A DNA stretch of 64,000 bases from DATAXP01 sp963708675 (GTDB lineage Bacteria; Planctomycetota; Planctomycetia; Pirellulales; PNKZ01). Location: contig CAVPTO010000003.1 in assembly GCA_963708675.1 (NCBI GenBank), positions 4,340,001 through 4,404,000 on the forward strand, written 5' to 3'. The position numbers and the translations under genes were made by a program. Under the pieces are notes generated by a model. It ran no database searches, was not told the DNA's origin, and saw only the letters and a program-made list of their open reading frames with translations. The first letter of the stretch is position 1. Each line of letters opens with the position of its first letter. Shown here one piece after another: positions 26,401 to 34,892 of the stretch.

Positions 26401-28166
26401 GGCGTGAAAGCAATCGACGTCAAGTTCATTCCTCGCAACGGCGACGCATCAGACACCGCCGTGCCGTTGAACCATAGTCCTGACAGCGGCAGGTCTGAAA
26501 GCGGCGACAAGTCGGATAGTCTGCTCTTCGAACTGCCAATACATTTCAATACCTTCAACCCCTCCAAAGCCCTTATTGGCGAGATGTCTGTTACCTTTTC
26601 TGTCTGAAGTCCAAACTCCGTGACGACGCCATTCTCGATCCTAGGCTTGTCGCTTCCATAGGTACCAGTCACCTTGCCATCAAACTCCTGATTCAATTCC
26701 ATCAGCTTGTTGCTGACCGCTTCGATCTGCTGTTCGGCGGGCATCGTCCGCACGTCGTTCATCCACTGCTGAAAGGCGGGAGTGTTCCAAGCCCGGTTCG
26801 GCTGACGGTTATTCGATGCGACCGCAACCGTTGGCTGCGATGTTGTATTGGTTGCCGTCGCCGCAGGTTGTACGGTCACTGCTTGTATGGCCGGAGCAGT
26901 TGCGACAGGCGGAGTGTGCGGTTCGTCTTTCTTTTCCAGATGCTTGATGAGATATGTGACCAGGATCGGCGCGATGATCGTGGCAAACGACCCACCGACG
27001 ATCTTGGCAATCCAATATTTCGATTTTTTCGAAACCTCGGTCAAAGCATCCAGAGGTTTCTTCGTCGTCTTCGTTGCCAGTCGTTTGCGATCTTCGGGGG
27101 AAAGGGCCATCGTGCTTGCCACTTCACCTCGGCGGCTCATGATCGAGCCTGCCAACCCCAAGCCCTCCAACGCCTCGATCACTTCGCTCATCGACTGGTA
27201 GCGATCTTCGGTCTTCTTCGCCACCATCTTCTTAAAGACGGCTTCGAGTTGCTTCGGCACGGTTGTTTGAGCGTCTTGCAAGGACGGGATCGGTTGCTCT
27301 CGATGGGCGAGCAGCTTCGCCATCAATGTTTCGCCATCGTATGCAGCACGGCCAGCGATCAGGTAATAGAGCGAAATGCCAAGACTATAAATGTCGGCTT
27401 TGGCATCGGCATGGCGAGTGCTAAGAGCCTGCTCCGGGGCCATATAGTCAACCGTCCCCATCACCGTGCCGGTGCCCGTCAATTCGGACTGGGCTGGCGT
27501 ATCAATACCCGATTCAATGCGAGCCAAACCCATGTCGAGAATCTTGACCGTGCCCGTTTTATCCAACAGCAAGTTGGCGGGTTTGATGTCTCGATGAATC
27601 ACACCTTGGCTGTGAGCGAACTCCAAGCCACGGGCAGTTTGCAGGATATAGTTGACGGCTTTGCCGACAGGGAACGGCCCGTTTTGTTTGACCAGGGCAG
27701 ACAGGTCTTTCCCCTCAACGTACTCCATCACCAGGAAGTGAACGCCGTTGGCCTCGGCGGCATCGTCGGCAGCGACGATATTGGGGTGACGCAATTTGGC
27801 CGCAGCTTCAACTTCGCGCTCAAAGCGGGCCGCCGCTGCCGCATCCTTCATCATGGCGGGCGGCAGCATCTTGATGGCCACGAGCCGTTTCATCTTGCGA
27901 TGCTGGGCCTTGAAGACTTGGCCCATGCCGCCAGCACCGATCTTGTCGAGCAGCGTGTAAGCTCCAAGGATCAGGGCTTTGACTTTGCCCGCCGCAACTT
28001 GCTGCGCCTGGAACCTGGTCAGGTGGTTCTGCTTGACCAACTCCGAGACGAGTTCTTCAACACTCGTGGGATGAGCCTTGGGAGGTACGAAGTTTTCGAG
28101 CTTCCCGGCAGCGACGATGCCGCTATCTTCAAGCTGCTTGACGACAGTTTCGAGGGCGACGGCCAT
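23313..28166 (-). CDS. Giant serine/threonine kinase with LRRs and FGE-sulfatase domain
   Basis: An intact 1617-residue frame. Residues 1-66 are a helical lead. The kinase is at about 70-335, with GAGGMGQV, Lys99 in VAIKML, H191-R-D-I-K, DMG at 211-213 and APEQ near 243. A single membrane helix is at about 385-408. Outside, four copies of the AFQ.W...ALPAE.QIEAVSKKL module are each followed by LRRs (DLSPLRGMPL type). Between modules 2 and 3 (about residues 845-1150) lies a formylglycine-generating-enzyme-like domain: NSVGMRMTLIPPGEFLMGST, RLPTEAEWEYACRAGT, NPFGLFDMHGNVYEWCQDWY, then RGSWYY-type and FRIVRP endings. FGE-like domains often act as binding or catalytic modules in planctomycete kinases. 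The gene is 15 bp from the paralogue downstream and probably co-transcribed. Confidence 0.92.
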   Translation of the reverse strand: MAVALETVVKQLEDSGIVAAGKLENFVPPKAHPTSVEELVSELVKQNHLTRFQAQQVAAGKVKALILGAYTLLDKIGAGGMGQVFKAQHRKMKRLVAIKMLPPAMMKDAAAAARFEREVEAAAKLRHPNIVAADDAAEANGVHFLVMEYVEGKDLSALVKQNGPFPVGKAVNYILQTARGLEFAHSQGVIHRDIKPANLLLDKTGTVKILDMGLARIESGIDTPAQSELTGTGTVMGTVDYMAPEQALSTRHADAKADIYSLGISLYYLIAGRAAYDGETLMAKLLAHREQPIPSLQDAQTTVPKQLEAVFKKMVAKKTEDRYQSMSEVIEALEGLGLAGSIMSRRGEVASTMALSPEDRKRLATKTTKKPLDALTEVSKKSKYWIAKIVGGSFATIIAPILVTYLIKHLEKKDEPHTPPVATAPAIQAVTVQPAATATNTTSQPTVAVASNNRQPNRAWNTPAFQQWMNDVRTMPAEQQIEAVSNKLMELNQEFDGKVTGTYGSDKPRIENGVVTEFGLQTEKVTDISPIRALEGLKVLKCIGSSKSRLSDLSPLSDLPLSGLWFNGTAVSDASPLRGMNLTSIAFTPTNITTGLDAIRQMKSLKTIGLRGDKDRFPAADFWKKYDAGEFGKPTASANLAYLDPAFQRWMKDVQALPAEKQIEAVSKKLKELNPGFDGNITPRIERSMVTGLTFASDNVTDLSPVRALSSVSALTCHGSGPGKGRLSDLSPLQGIPLKYLNCGNTIVSDLSPLNQMKLTGLECGATSVSDLSPIQDCTTLKLLNVTRTKITPISVAALQKALPYCKIEWDDPAKVTTPTTPLGPIPPMAIAPFDAKQAKAHQAAWAKYLGTQVETTNSVGMRMTLIPPGEFLMGSTPEQLAEWRPSGEGEKKPSTDAFVSQLLTEMPQQKVTISRPFLIGSTEVTVAQFRKFVEASKYVTEAEKYGFGNSTERDVEKVKETDKGKDWKNPGYSITDDTAVTQITWNDACAYCAWLSEQEQRPSRYRPDGAGGWLVAATGDGYRLPTEAEWEYACRAGTTTQYSFGDDKTQLERYSPRVPVRGDQPVASKLPNPFGLFDMHGNVYEWCQDWYDGKWYENSSPTDPNGPSSGWQRVIRSGSWYYLDFHCRSAARRSSPALTRNFHHGFRIVRPLDATQSETVVATTAKPSDSPIKPTQPWNTPAFQAWVKATQALPAEQQVEAVSKKLMELNPGFDGKLMAYAGGQTAKPKIKNGVVTELALRSKELADLSPLRALVGLRMLRTNCGSIVDLSPLSGLQLATLTVEGCKVTDLSPVAQMPLESLCVYGTKVSDLRPIAGLRLTYLIVMTTPVTDLSPLRGMPLKSLSCLSTAVSDLSPLHECTDLTSLDVKKTKVTAADVAALQKALPNCKIEWDGAAQGAGAGIQDLGKAWNTPAFQAWVKATLALPAEQQIEAVSKKLMELNPEFDGKLTSIDESGPPKVENGVVTELRFHSIGVTDISPLRAFSKLNALVCYPGGNAGSPLSDLSPLQGAPLAELRFSGTSVSDLSPLEGMPLRTVQCDHTHVSDLSPLEDCKTLTALNVKQTKVTPASVAALQKALPNCKIEWDGAAQGSGAGSQDSGERAKQKTPGPAAAGSK

Positions 28167-28380
28167 GGACGGTGATCAGGCAAGCGATGGGCCCCGACCT
28201 GGCGATTATAGCCACCCCCAGATGGGACTAAAAGAATCGGCTGAACCCGTGAGATTCGCTGCCCTCGAAGCAGTCCGTAGCGAGTCGTTGGCTTGTCATT
28301 GGTGGGACGGCGCAAAACCGCCGTTAGACGACTTCCTCCAGGTTGGTGAACGCCCATTCCCGCGTTCGCGTGTAGGAGGC

Positions 28381-28897
28381 GGAGCTTGATGAGTAAGTTC
28401 TTCAACTGTTCGATTGCATGCGGATCAAGGACCAAGGAATCCGTGACTGGTTCGCCAAGGCGCTCGCGCGAAGAATCGGTCTGACCTTCAATCGTCAACG
28501 ACCCGCATCAATGAAGTGAATCGCCAGATCACACGGCTTGCGGGATCAAGAAGAGCGGCTGCTCAATCTTCGTCTGCTCGGGGAAATCAATGCAGCGACG
28601 TTTGCGCGGAAGAGCACTGAGCTCCGCGATCGTATCGCCCAGTTGGCGCTTCAGATCGAAGCCTGCGACCGCAGCCGGGCCCGAACTCGGTGACTTGGCC
28701 GAGAAAGTGTTTGAACTTTCGCAAAGCCTTACCGAGAAGTGGCTTTTTCGCGCCAAACGTCGGTTGCTAGGAATCGTCTGTTTCACTTTCGACTCGAAGG
28801 CACAACTCTCGTCGCACAAATAAGAAAGCCCTTCGACGTTCTCGCCGAAGGGCTCGTTTTGAACAACAGCCGGGGGCGGCCAGACACCCATTGAACC
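28381..28897 (+). pseudogene. Serine site-specific recombinase C-terminal remnant
   Basis: Pieces in different frames match the C-terminal region of large serine recombinases: FDCMRIKDQGIRDWFAKAL, RINEVNRQITRL, LLGEINAATFARKSTELRDR, GDLAEKVFELSQSLTEKW, AKRRLLGIVCF, and finally RKPFDVLAEGLVLNNSRGRP ending near 28897. The catalytic resolvase domain and the zinc ribbon are missing. It lies at the left side of the helicase/Wadjet region on the opposite strand to the helicase, so it may be a relic of the element that brought those genes. Confidence 0.75.
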
Positions 28898-29031
28898 CGT
28901 TTTTGTACGGCCTAGACAAATCTGCCGTCATCGATCGGGCAAGCGTTGTCGATCTCGTGAGGAACGCCCGTTCGTGTCGATCTGGCGAGTGGTCGTTATT
29001 GACGATGCTTACGAAATCGCGTTCGAGTCCG

Positions 29032-31770
29032 CTACGAGCCGACGTTGTCGCTTGCCGCTGAGCCGACCAATAACTGAGCAAATGTCCGAGCCAGTTGATC
29101 GAGCGAACCGCGATCGGGCAGGCTGAATGCCAACTGAAGCTTGCCGTCGGCCGTCTGGTCAACGCACGCATCAAGGCCGCGGCGCACGCCGGCAACTAAG
29201 TCTTCGGGTGGCGTCGGCGTGGCCTGGGTCGATACGAGCTCGCCGAGCAGCTTGAATGCGGCGCCCAGCAACTCTCCCCCAGCGGCCGCGACGCGCTCGC
29301 GATGCGCGACGGCATCGACGCTTGCCGGCTGCGCTGTTTGCTTGATCGGTTCGGTCGATTGATCCCGCGGCGCCTCGGGCCGTGCGCCGAGCAACACTTC
29401 TAGACGACTCTTAAGCTCTTCCATCCCGCTGACCAGATCAACCTTCTCGACGTCGGAATCGGCATCGAGCGCCGCCAGCGCCAAATCCTTCTTCGCCGCC
29501 AGCGTAGCCAGCAGGTTTTCTTCAATCGTGCGTTCCGTGACGAGCACGAACACTTGCACGCTGCGCGACTGCCCCATGCGATGCGCCCGCGCGACGCGCT
29601 GTTCCAACACCGCCGGATTCCACGGCAAATCGACGTTGATCACCGTGTCGGCCGCCTGCAAGTTCAGCCCGGTCGAACCGGCGTTGGTGGTCAAGAACAG
29701 CCGACAGTGCGGATCGGTCTGAAACCGATGCACCAGTTCCTGGCGCTTCTTCTGCGGAACGCCGCCATCGAGACGCGCGTATGCCAGGTTGCGCTTCTTC
29801 AGCAGCGGTTCGATCAGGTCGAGCATCGTCGTCCACTCGGAGAACACGATCACCTTGCGATCGTCCTCCTCGAAAATGCGGTCGATCAGTTCGTCGAGAT
29901 GCTCGAGCTTCGTCGAGAAGCCGGGCCGCTGCTTATCGACCAGATAGGTGCTGTCGGCGGCCATGCGACAGGCCAGCAGCGCTCGTTGCAGGCGCAGCAG
30001 ATCCATTTCGCTGATGAACTTTTTGCGCGTGATCTGCGCCACAATCTGCATGTGGCAAGCGTGCAGCGTCAGTTGTTCATCACTCGGCGCGATGCGAACG
30101 AACTCGGTGACGCACGGCGGCAGATCGAGCTTGACGCTCTCGCGTGTCCGCCTGAGCAGCACCGGCTCGAGCGCCTTGCGCAGCTCGCCCAGGTTTTGAT
30201 AGCCCAGGACTTTGCCCTTTTCGTCGAGCACGCGGTGCTTGTTGAAGAAGCGGAACCCGGGGCCTAATCGGCGGCCGTCGACGAACTGCACGATGGAGTA
30301 CAGGTCGTCCAGCCGGTTTTCCAATGGCGTACCCGAAAGGACCAGGGCGAACCTTGAACGCAGGCCCTTGATGACCCGGCTCGTTTTCGTTTCCCAGTTT
30401 TTGATGCGCTGCCCTTCGTCGAGAATGATCAGATCCCACTCGGTCGCTTCGATCGCCAGGATATCGCGGAGCACCTGCTCGTAGTTACACACGGTGAAGA
30501 AGCAGTCGCCGGCATACTGACCGGCACGCTGGGCCAACGCGCCGCCGATCAGTTGCACGTCGCGATCGCAGAACCGGTGAATCTCGCTGCGCCACTGCGA
30601 CTTCAACGACGCCGGGCAAATGATCAGCACCTTCTTGATCTCGGCTTCGCGCGCGAGCATCTCGGCCACGCCGACGCCTTGAATCGTCTTGCCCAGGCCC
30701 ATGTCGTCGGCCAGGATCGCTCGTCCGGCGCCGGCTGCGAACGCGACACCATCGAGCTGATAAGGCAGCAGCGGCGCCTTCAGCAGCGACGACCGCAAGG
30801 GATGGTTGGCCGGATCGCGGCGGATTTCGGCGACGATTCCTTGCATCCGCTGCTGAAACAACCGCTGCTGAATGAACTCTTCCGCATCGGGATAGATCCG
30901 CACTTCGTGACCCAGGGCTTGCAACCGGCCCAGCCGGCTCATGAGATCGGCGACGTTCTCGATCGCGTGGTTCGCGACAGGGGCCACGATCGCCGCCACG
31001 TCGTCGGGCAATTGCGCGGGCGTTAGCAAATGGAGCGTCACGTCGCGCTCGTAACGCAAATACAACGAAAGCCCGTCGGGGCGGTAACGTCGCCTCAATT
31101 GGGCCGCGGTGAATCGTTTTCGCACGAAATGCGCGATGCGCAACACGTGCTTGCAGGTCCCCAATGTGTTGGTGCGGAAGTCGGGACACGAGCAGTACGA
31201 CTCGCCGCAGGCCAGACCTCGCAGCACGACGCGATAGCTCTTGCCGCTGATCTTGTTCATCACCGTGTACTCGGCCCAAGGCCGCGACGGATCGAGCGCT
31301 CGCACCGTCATCTTTTCTTTCCGTGCGCGTTCGGCCCGCTCGTTGAGCGCACGCTCGACCAACTCGGCCTCGCCAAGATTTTGGATCGCGATCCGCTCTC
31401 GCGGAGCAGCCGCCAGGCCTAGCGCCGACTTTTCCTCGAGCAGCAGCGAAAAAACCGCCCCGACATGGGCGCAGGCGGTCTCACAGTGCGTGCAGTTCCA
31501 ATGCAGCCGGTTGTGCGCCTCGGCCATGAGCGTGATCGTCACGACCACAGGCCGACCGTCGTCAGCTTCGCCAGGGATTCGCACGCGGCACAGGTCGTTG
31601 CCGAGGTAAACGTCGTCGGCAAGCGTGAAATCCCAGGCATTTGCGTTTTGCTGGATCAGCTGCTTGCCATCGTGCCCTAACAGCTTGCAGGCTTCGGTGA
31701 ACGTCAACCGCGAAAGACGATCTTTGAGCGTCAATCGACCGCTGGGAAGAACTCGGGGAACGGTCGGCAT
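29032..31770 (-). CDS. SWIM-domain SNF2/Rad54-family helicase
   Basis: An intact 912-residue protein. Two SWIM-type zinc patterns are visible, NCTHCETACAHVG (about residues 92-104) and CSCPDFRTNTLGTCKH (about 193-208). The SNF2 motor follows: ILADDMGLGKTIQ (Walker A Lys361), DLIILDEGQRIKN (DEGQ 451-454), LSGTPLENRLDDLYSIVQFV, and the second lobe KVIVFSEWTTML, then TTNAGSTGLNLQAADTVINV and AHRMGQSRSVQVF. It would remodel or translocate on double-stranded DNA using ATP. The C-terminal ~150 residues are Ala-rich and acidic. It is divergent from the Wadjet genes, with about 210 bp between the two starts, so a shared control region is likely. Whether it belongs to that defence system is inference. 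Confidence 0.93.
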   Translation of the reverse strand: MPTVPRVLPSGRLTLKDRLSRLTFTEACKLLGHDGKQLIQQNANAWDFTLADDVYLGNDLCRVRIPGEADDGRPVVVTITLMAEAHNRLHWNCTHCETACAHVGAVFSLLLEEKSALGLAAAPRERIAIQNLGEAELVERALNERAERARKEKMTVRALDPSRPWAEYTVMNKISGKSYRVVLRGLACGESYCSCPDFRTNTLGTCKHVLRIAHFVRKRFTAAQLRRRYRPDGLSLYLRYERDVTLHLLTPAQLPDDVAAIVAPVANHAIENVADLMSRLGRLQALGHEVRIYPDAEEFIQQRLFQQRMQGIVAEIRRDPANHPLRSSLLKAPLLPYQLDGVAFAAGAGRAILADDMGLGKTIQGVGVAEMLAREAEIKKVLIICPASLKSQWRSEIHRFCDRDVQLIGGALAQRAGQYAGDCFFTVCNYEQVLRDILAIEATEWDLIILDEGQRIKNWETKTSRVIKGLRSRFALVLSGTPLENRLDDLYSIVQFVDGRRLGPGFRFFNKHRVLDEKGKVLGYQNLGELRKALEPVLLRRTRESVKLDLPPCVTEFVRIAPSDEQLTLHACHMQIVAQITRKKFISEMDLLRLQRALLACRMAADSTYLVDKQRPGFSTKLEHLDELIDRIFEEDDRKVIVFSEWTTMLDLIEPLLKKRNLAYARLDGGVPQKKRQELVHRFQTDPHCRLFLTTNAGSTGLNLQAADTVINVDLPWNPAVLEQRVARAHRMGQSRSVQVFVLVTERTIEENLLATLAAKKDLALAALDADSDVEKVDLVSGMEELKSRLEVLLGARPEAPRDQSTEPIKQTAQPASVDAVAHRERVAAAGGELLGAAFKLLGELVSTQATPTPPEDLVAGVRRGLDACVDQTADGKLQLAFSLPDRGSLDQLARTFAQLLVGSAASDNVGS

Positions 31771-31983
31771 GTTGGCGCACTCCTTTGCTCATCGGATACG
31801 GGTCGTCGCTCGCGGTCCATCCCGCGCACCCAAGCGCTTGACGTCACCCCGCAACGACGGGCGGACTCCATGGACCGGTAATGTATTCTGAATTTCCGGT
31901 TAGTAGAATAGTCGCGGGCCAAGGGGTTCAGAGCATTGCTCCATGGCTACGAGTGCGGCGGGGCAGCGAATCAGGAGAAGGGG

Positions 31984-33551
31984 ATGGGCGAACTCGCGTC
32001 GGATGTGAATCGCGGCCACGGCAGCCCGAGCGCCCTCGACAACGACGACTTCGTCGCCTTCCGCTATCTGATCGCGGACCGAAGCAAGCTCTATCGCGGC
32101 ATGATCGAGGTGTTCACTGCGGCCAAGGCCGAGTTCCGCCTTCACCTTCGGCCGGCGGAGATTTATACGTCGTTGCTCGAGCGCGGCCTGGTTGCTTCCG
32201 AGGAAGAGACGCTGGCGGCCCTCGACCAATTGGTGGGCTGGGGCAACTTGCAGTCGTATCACGACACCGCGGAAGTTGCGACGCTCGCCGACTTCCACCG
32301 ACGCAAACTGCTGTACCAGTTGACGGCAGCGGGCGAAGCCGCTCAGCGCGCGGCCGTCGAGTTCCTGAACTGGTTAGGCCGGCCGATCGCACTCGAAGCC
32401 GAAGCACTCGAGCGCATTCACGCCTTGCTGGGCGAATTGAGTCAAATGCTCGACTCGGCCGATCGCGACGCCGGCAGGTTGACAATGGTCTTGCGCCAGA
32501 TCGCGACCGACGCCGAGCAACTCACAGCACAGGCCCAAGGGTTTTTCCGTTGGCTTCACGAGCAGACGTTTTTGCGCGGCGTCGATCTCGAAAGCTTCCT
32601 GCGCTATAAGGAAAAACTGATCGACTATCTGCAACGGTTTCTGGCCGAGTTGGCGCTGCAAACGGGCGCATCGCCGCGCAGATCGACGCCTTGGAGCCGC
32701 GCGCGAGGAGTTTTTGCAGATCGCCGCAGAGCAGGAAGCCGCCGTGGCATTTGCCCGAGACGATGCCGAACGGAAATCGCTGGTCGTTGCGGCGCGAGCG
32801 CGCCAGGACCAGCGCTGGCGAGGATTGCGCCGCTGGTTTGTCGGCATCAACGGCGATCCGCAAGTGAAGCAGTTGGCGCCGCGGCCAGTGCGGCAATTCC
32901 ACGAGTGTTGGTCATCGCCGGGCAATTGCATGAGCGACGCGCCTTGCGCAGCGATCGAAGGGCCGATATGCTGGAGTTGGCCGCATGGTTTCTCGAAGCC
33001 AGCGATGATCGCGAGGCGCATCGTCTTTGGTCTTCTGCGTTTGCTATCGGCTCGGTTCGGCATTTGCGCGTCAACCACGAAACCATCGAGCAGCGCGATC
33101 AGCAACCCGTTCCGGCAGACCGGAGCTGGCTCGACGCTCCGCCGATTTCGATTGCGCCGCGGTTGCGGTCCACAGGTCGATCGCCCACCGCCGCGCCCGC
33201 TCGACGCATTGTCGATTGCGCCGCGGGGCGCCGCGAGTTGCGGCGACGTCAGGACGACGAGCTGCAACGGCTCGCCAAGCGCAACGATCGTTGATCGATT
33301 TAGGACCGCGGCGCCTAAGCGAAATTCACGATCTCGAAAGCGACGCGATGCATTTGTTGCTCGAGCTCCTCGACAACGCGGCAGGCTGCCGCCTGCGTGG
33401 CCGTCAAGGGACCGCATTGAGCGAAGATGGCAGCATGAGGATCTTTGTCGATTGGAATACTCCGCAACAGATCGCGACGATCGAAACGTCCACGGGATAT
33501 CTGCATTCCCAAGATGCTCACATCCACATTGTCGCCACCGACGACGGCTAG
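31984..33551 (+). pseudogene. jetA: Wadjet type II JetA (DUF2397/TIGR02677), at least four frameshifts
   Basis: ATG 31984 follows aggagaagggg. The frame gives the JetA lead FRYLIADRSKLYRGMIEVFT, then EIYTSLLERGL and TEQLTAQAQGFFRWL-type helices to about 32665. The match then moves frame at about 32668 (IAAQIDALEP), 32705 (EEFLQIAAEQEAAVAFARDD), 32885 (AAIPRVLVIAGQLHERRALR; ADMLELAAWFLEASDDREAH) and 33290 (LIDLGPRRLSEIHDLESDAM; MRIFVDWNTPQQIATI), ending at 33551. Joined, it is a full-length ~520-residue kleisin-like JetA, which in Wadjet bridges the SMC-like JetC with JetB. As read, only the N-terminal half could be made. Confidence 0.88.
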
Positions 33552-33599
33552 GACCGCCACACAACTTGGACCACAGGCGCGTCGCACAAGAGAAATGAC

Positions 33600-34892
33600 A
33601 TGGCCATCGACTTAAGAGAAAAGGTGGGAGCGAATGAAGTATTGTCGCATTCGCGCGCTGTGCGCGGCCTGACGGCTGGCGGGCGTTTGCGTCAAGCCGC
33701 CAGCGAGTCGGAGATCATCGAACGCCAGGCTGCGCTTCGCGCGCTGCTGCGCAGGCCGATCCTGCCAGCCGTCGGCGAGACGGCCGACGACTATCGACTG
33801 GTCTGGCGGCACGCCGACGCGCTGCGATTATGGTTGACGCGAATGACCGGCTGGACCTTGGCCTTGCACGGGGAATTGGCGCGGCTGCGCAAGACGCCCC
33901 AAGTTTGCGAGGACGTGACACGCTCCGCCCGTGACGCGAACGGCCAACCGTTGACGCGCCGCCGCTACGCGCTGCTGTGCCTGCTGCTGGCGGTGCTCGA
34001 AGGCGAGGATCGCCAGACCACGCTCAGCCAGGTCGCCGAGCGCATTGCGCTGCTGGCTGGCAGCACCGAACGGCTGCGCGACCTTGGGTTTCAGTTTGAC
34101 TTGATTTCGCAAGATTGCCGCCGCGACCTTGTATGCACGATTCAACTGTTGGTAAGCGTCGGGGTTATGTCGCGAGACGATGGCGACGATCAAGAGTTCG
34201 TCCGCGGAACGGGCGATGCCCTGTACCGCATTCATCGACCGATGCTCGCGTCCATGCAATGCGTCAGCCGAGGACCTTCGACGTTGCCGCCCATGGAATG
34301 GTCCGAGAGGCTGGCGGCGCTTCATGAGTGCGACATGCCTGATTCGGACGAAGCTCAGAATCGGCATCTACGCCACCGGCTGGTGACGCGCCTGATTGAG
34401 CAATCGGTCGTGTATTTCGACCAGCTCACGGAACGAGAGCTCGTGTACCTGACAAATCAGCGGAACTATCTCCTGCGCGAAATTGAGTCGGCGACCGGCT
34501 TGGTTCCGGAGATTCGCCGAGAAGGTATCGCCTTGCTTGATGAAGTCGGCGACTTGAGCGACATCAGCCTCCCCGAAGCAGGAACTTCGGGACACGCCAC
34601 GCTGCTTTTGGCCGAATGGCTGGCGACGAAACTTCGGTCGGCAACTTCGGAGTCCGCAGCAGGCGCCCTCGCATCGGGCATCGACTTGGCCGTCGTCGAA
34701 GAACGAATGGCAGAGCTCGCAATGAAACACCGCGAACACTGGAAACGCGGCGTCGAACAGCCCTCGGTCCGCCAGGCAATCCTACGCGAGGCGCTCGACC
34801 GCTTGGAAGCGTTGGGACTGATCGAGATTCGCCGCGGCCGAGTCGTGCCTCGCCCGGCAATCGCCCGTTATGCTTTGGAGAATGCCGCATGA
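33600..34892 (+). CDS. jetB: Wadjet type II JetB (DUF2398/TIGR02678)
   Basis: An intact 430-residue protein and the only undamaged gene of the locus. Features of DUF2398 are visible: RQAALRALLRRPILPA near the N-terminus, ADDYRLVWRHADALRLWLTR, LTRRRYALLCLLLAVLEGED, and the C-terminal ELVYLTNQRNYLLREIE, EIRREGIALLDE, DRLEALGLIEIRRGRVVPRP. In Wadjet, JetB is the MukE-like winged-helix partner of JetA and JetC. Its stop overlaps the jetC start by four bases (ATGA), indicating tight coupling. The start codon was taken at 33600; aagagaaatgac precedes it. Confidence 0.9.
   Translation: MAIDLREKVGANEVLSHSRAVRGLTAGGRLRQAASESEIIERQAALRALLRRPILPAVGETADDYRLVWRHADALRLWLTRMTGWTLALHGELARLRKTPQVCEDVTRSARDANGQPLTRRRYALLCLLLAVLEGEDRQTTLSQVAERIALLAGSTERLRDLGFQFDLISQDCRRDLVCTIQLLVSVGVMSRDDGDDQEFVRGTGDALYRIHRPMLASMQCVSRGPSTLPPMEWSERLAALHECDMPDSDEAQNRHLRHRLVTRLIEQSVVYFDQLTERELVYLTNQRNYLLREIESATGLVPEIRREGIALLDEVGDLSDISLPEAGTSGHATLLLAEWLATKLRSATSESAAGALASGIDLAVVEERMAELAMKHREHWKRGVEQPSVRQAILREALDRLEALGLIEIRRGRVVPRPAIARYALENAA

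Noticed and set aside
26868..28175. 435-codon plus-strand open frame
   Set aside because: It lies antisense over the kinase domain of the 1617-residue gene and is His/Arg-rich, as expected from a codon-bias shadow.
28827..28854. Hairpin agcccttcg/cgaagggct followed by cgtttt, terminator-like
   Set aside because: It coincides with codons for the conserved RKPFDVLAEGLV stretch of the serine recombinase, so coding explains it; no gene ends there.
32374..33564. 396-codon minus-strand open frame
   Set aside because: Antisense over jetA, which matches its family in pieces on the plus strand.
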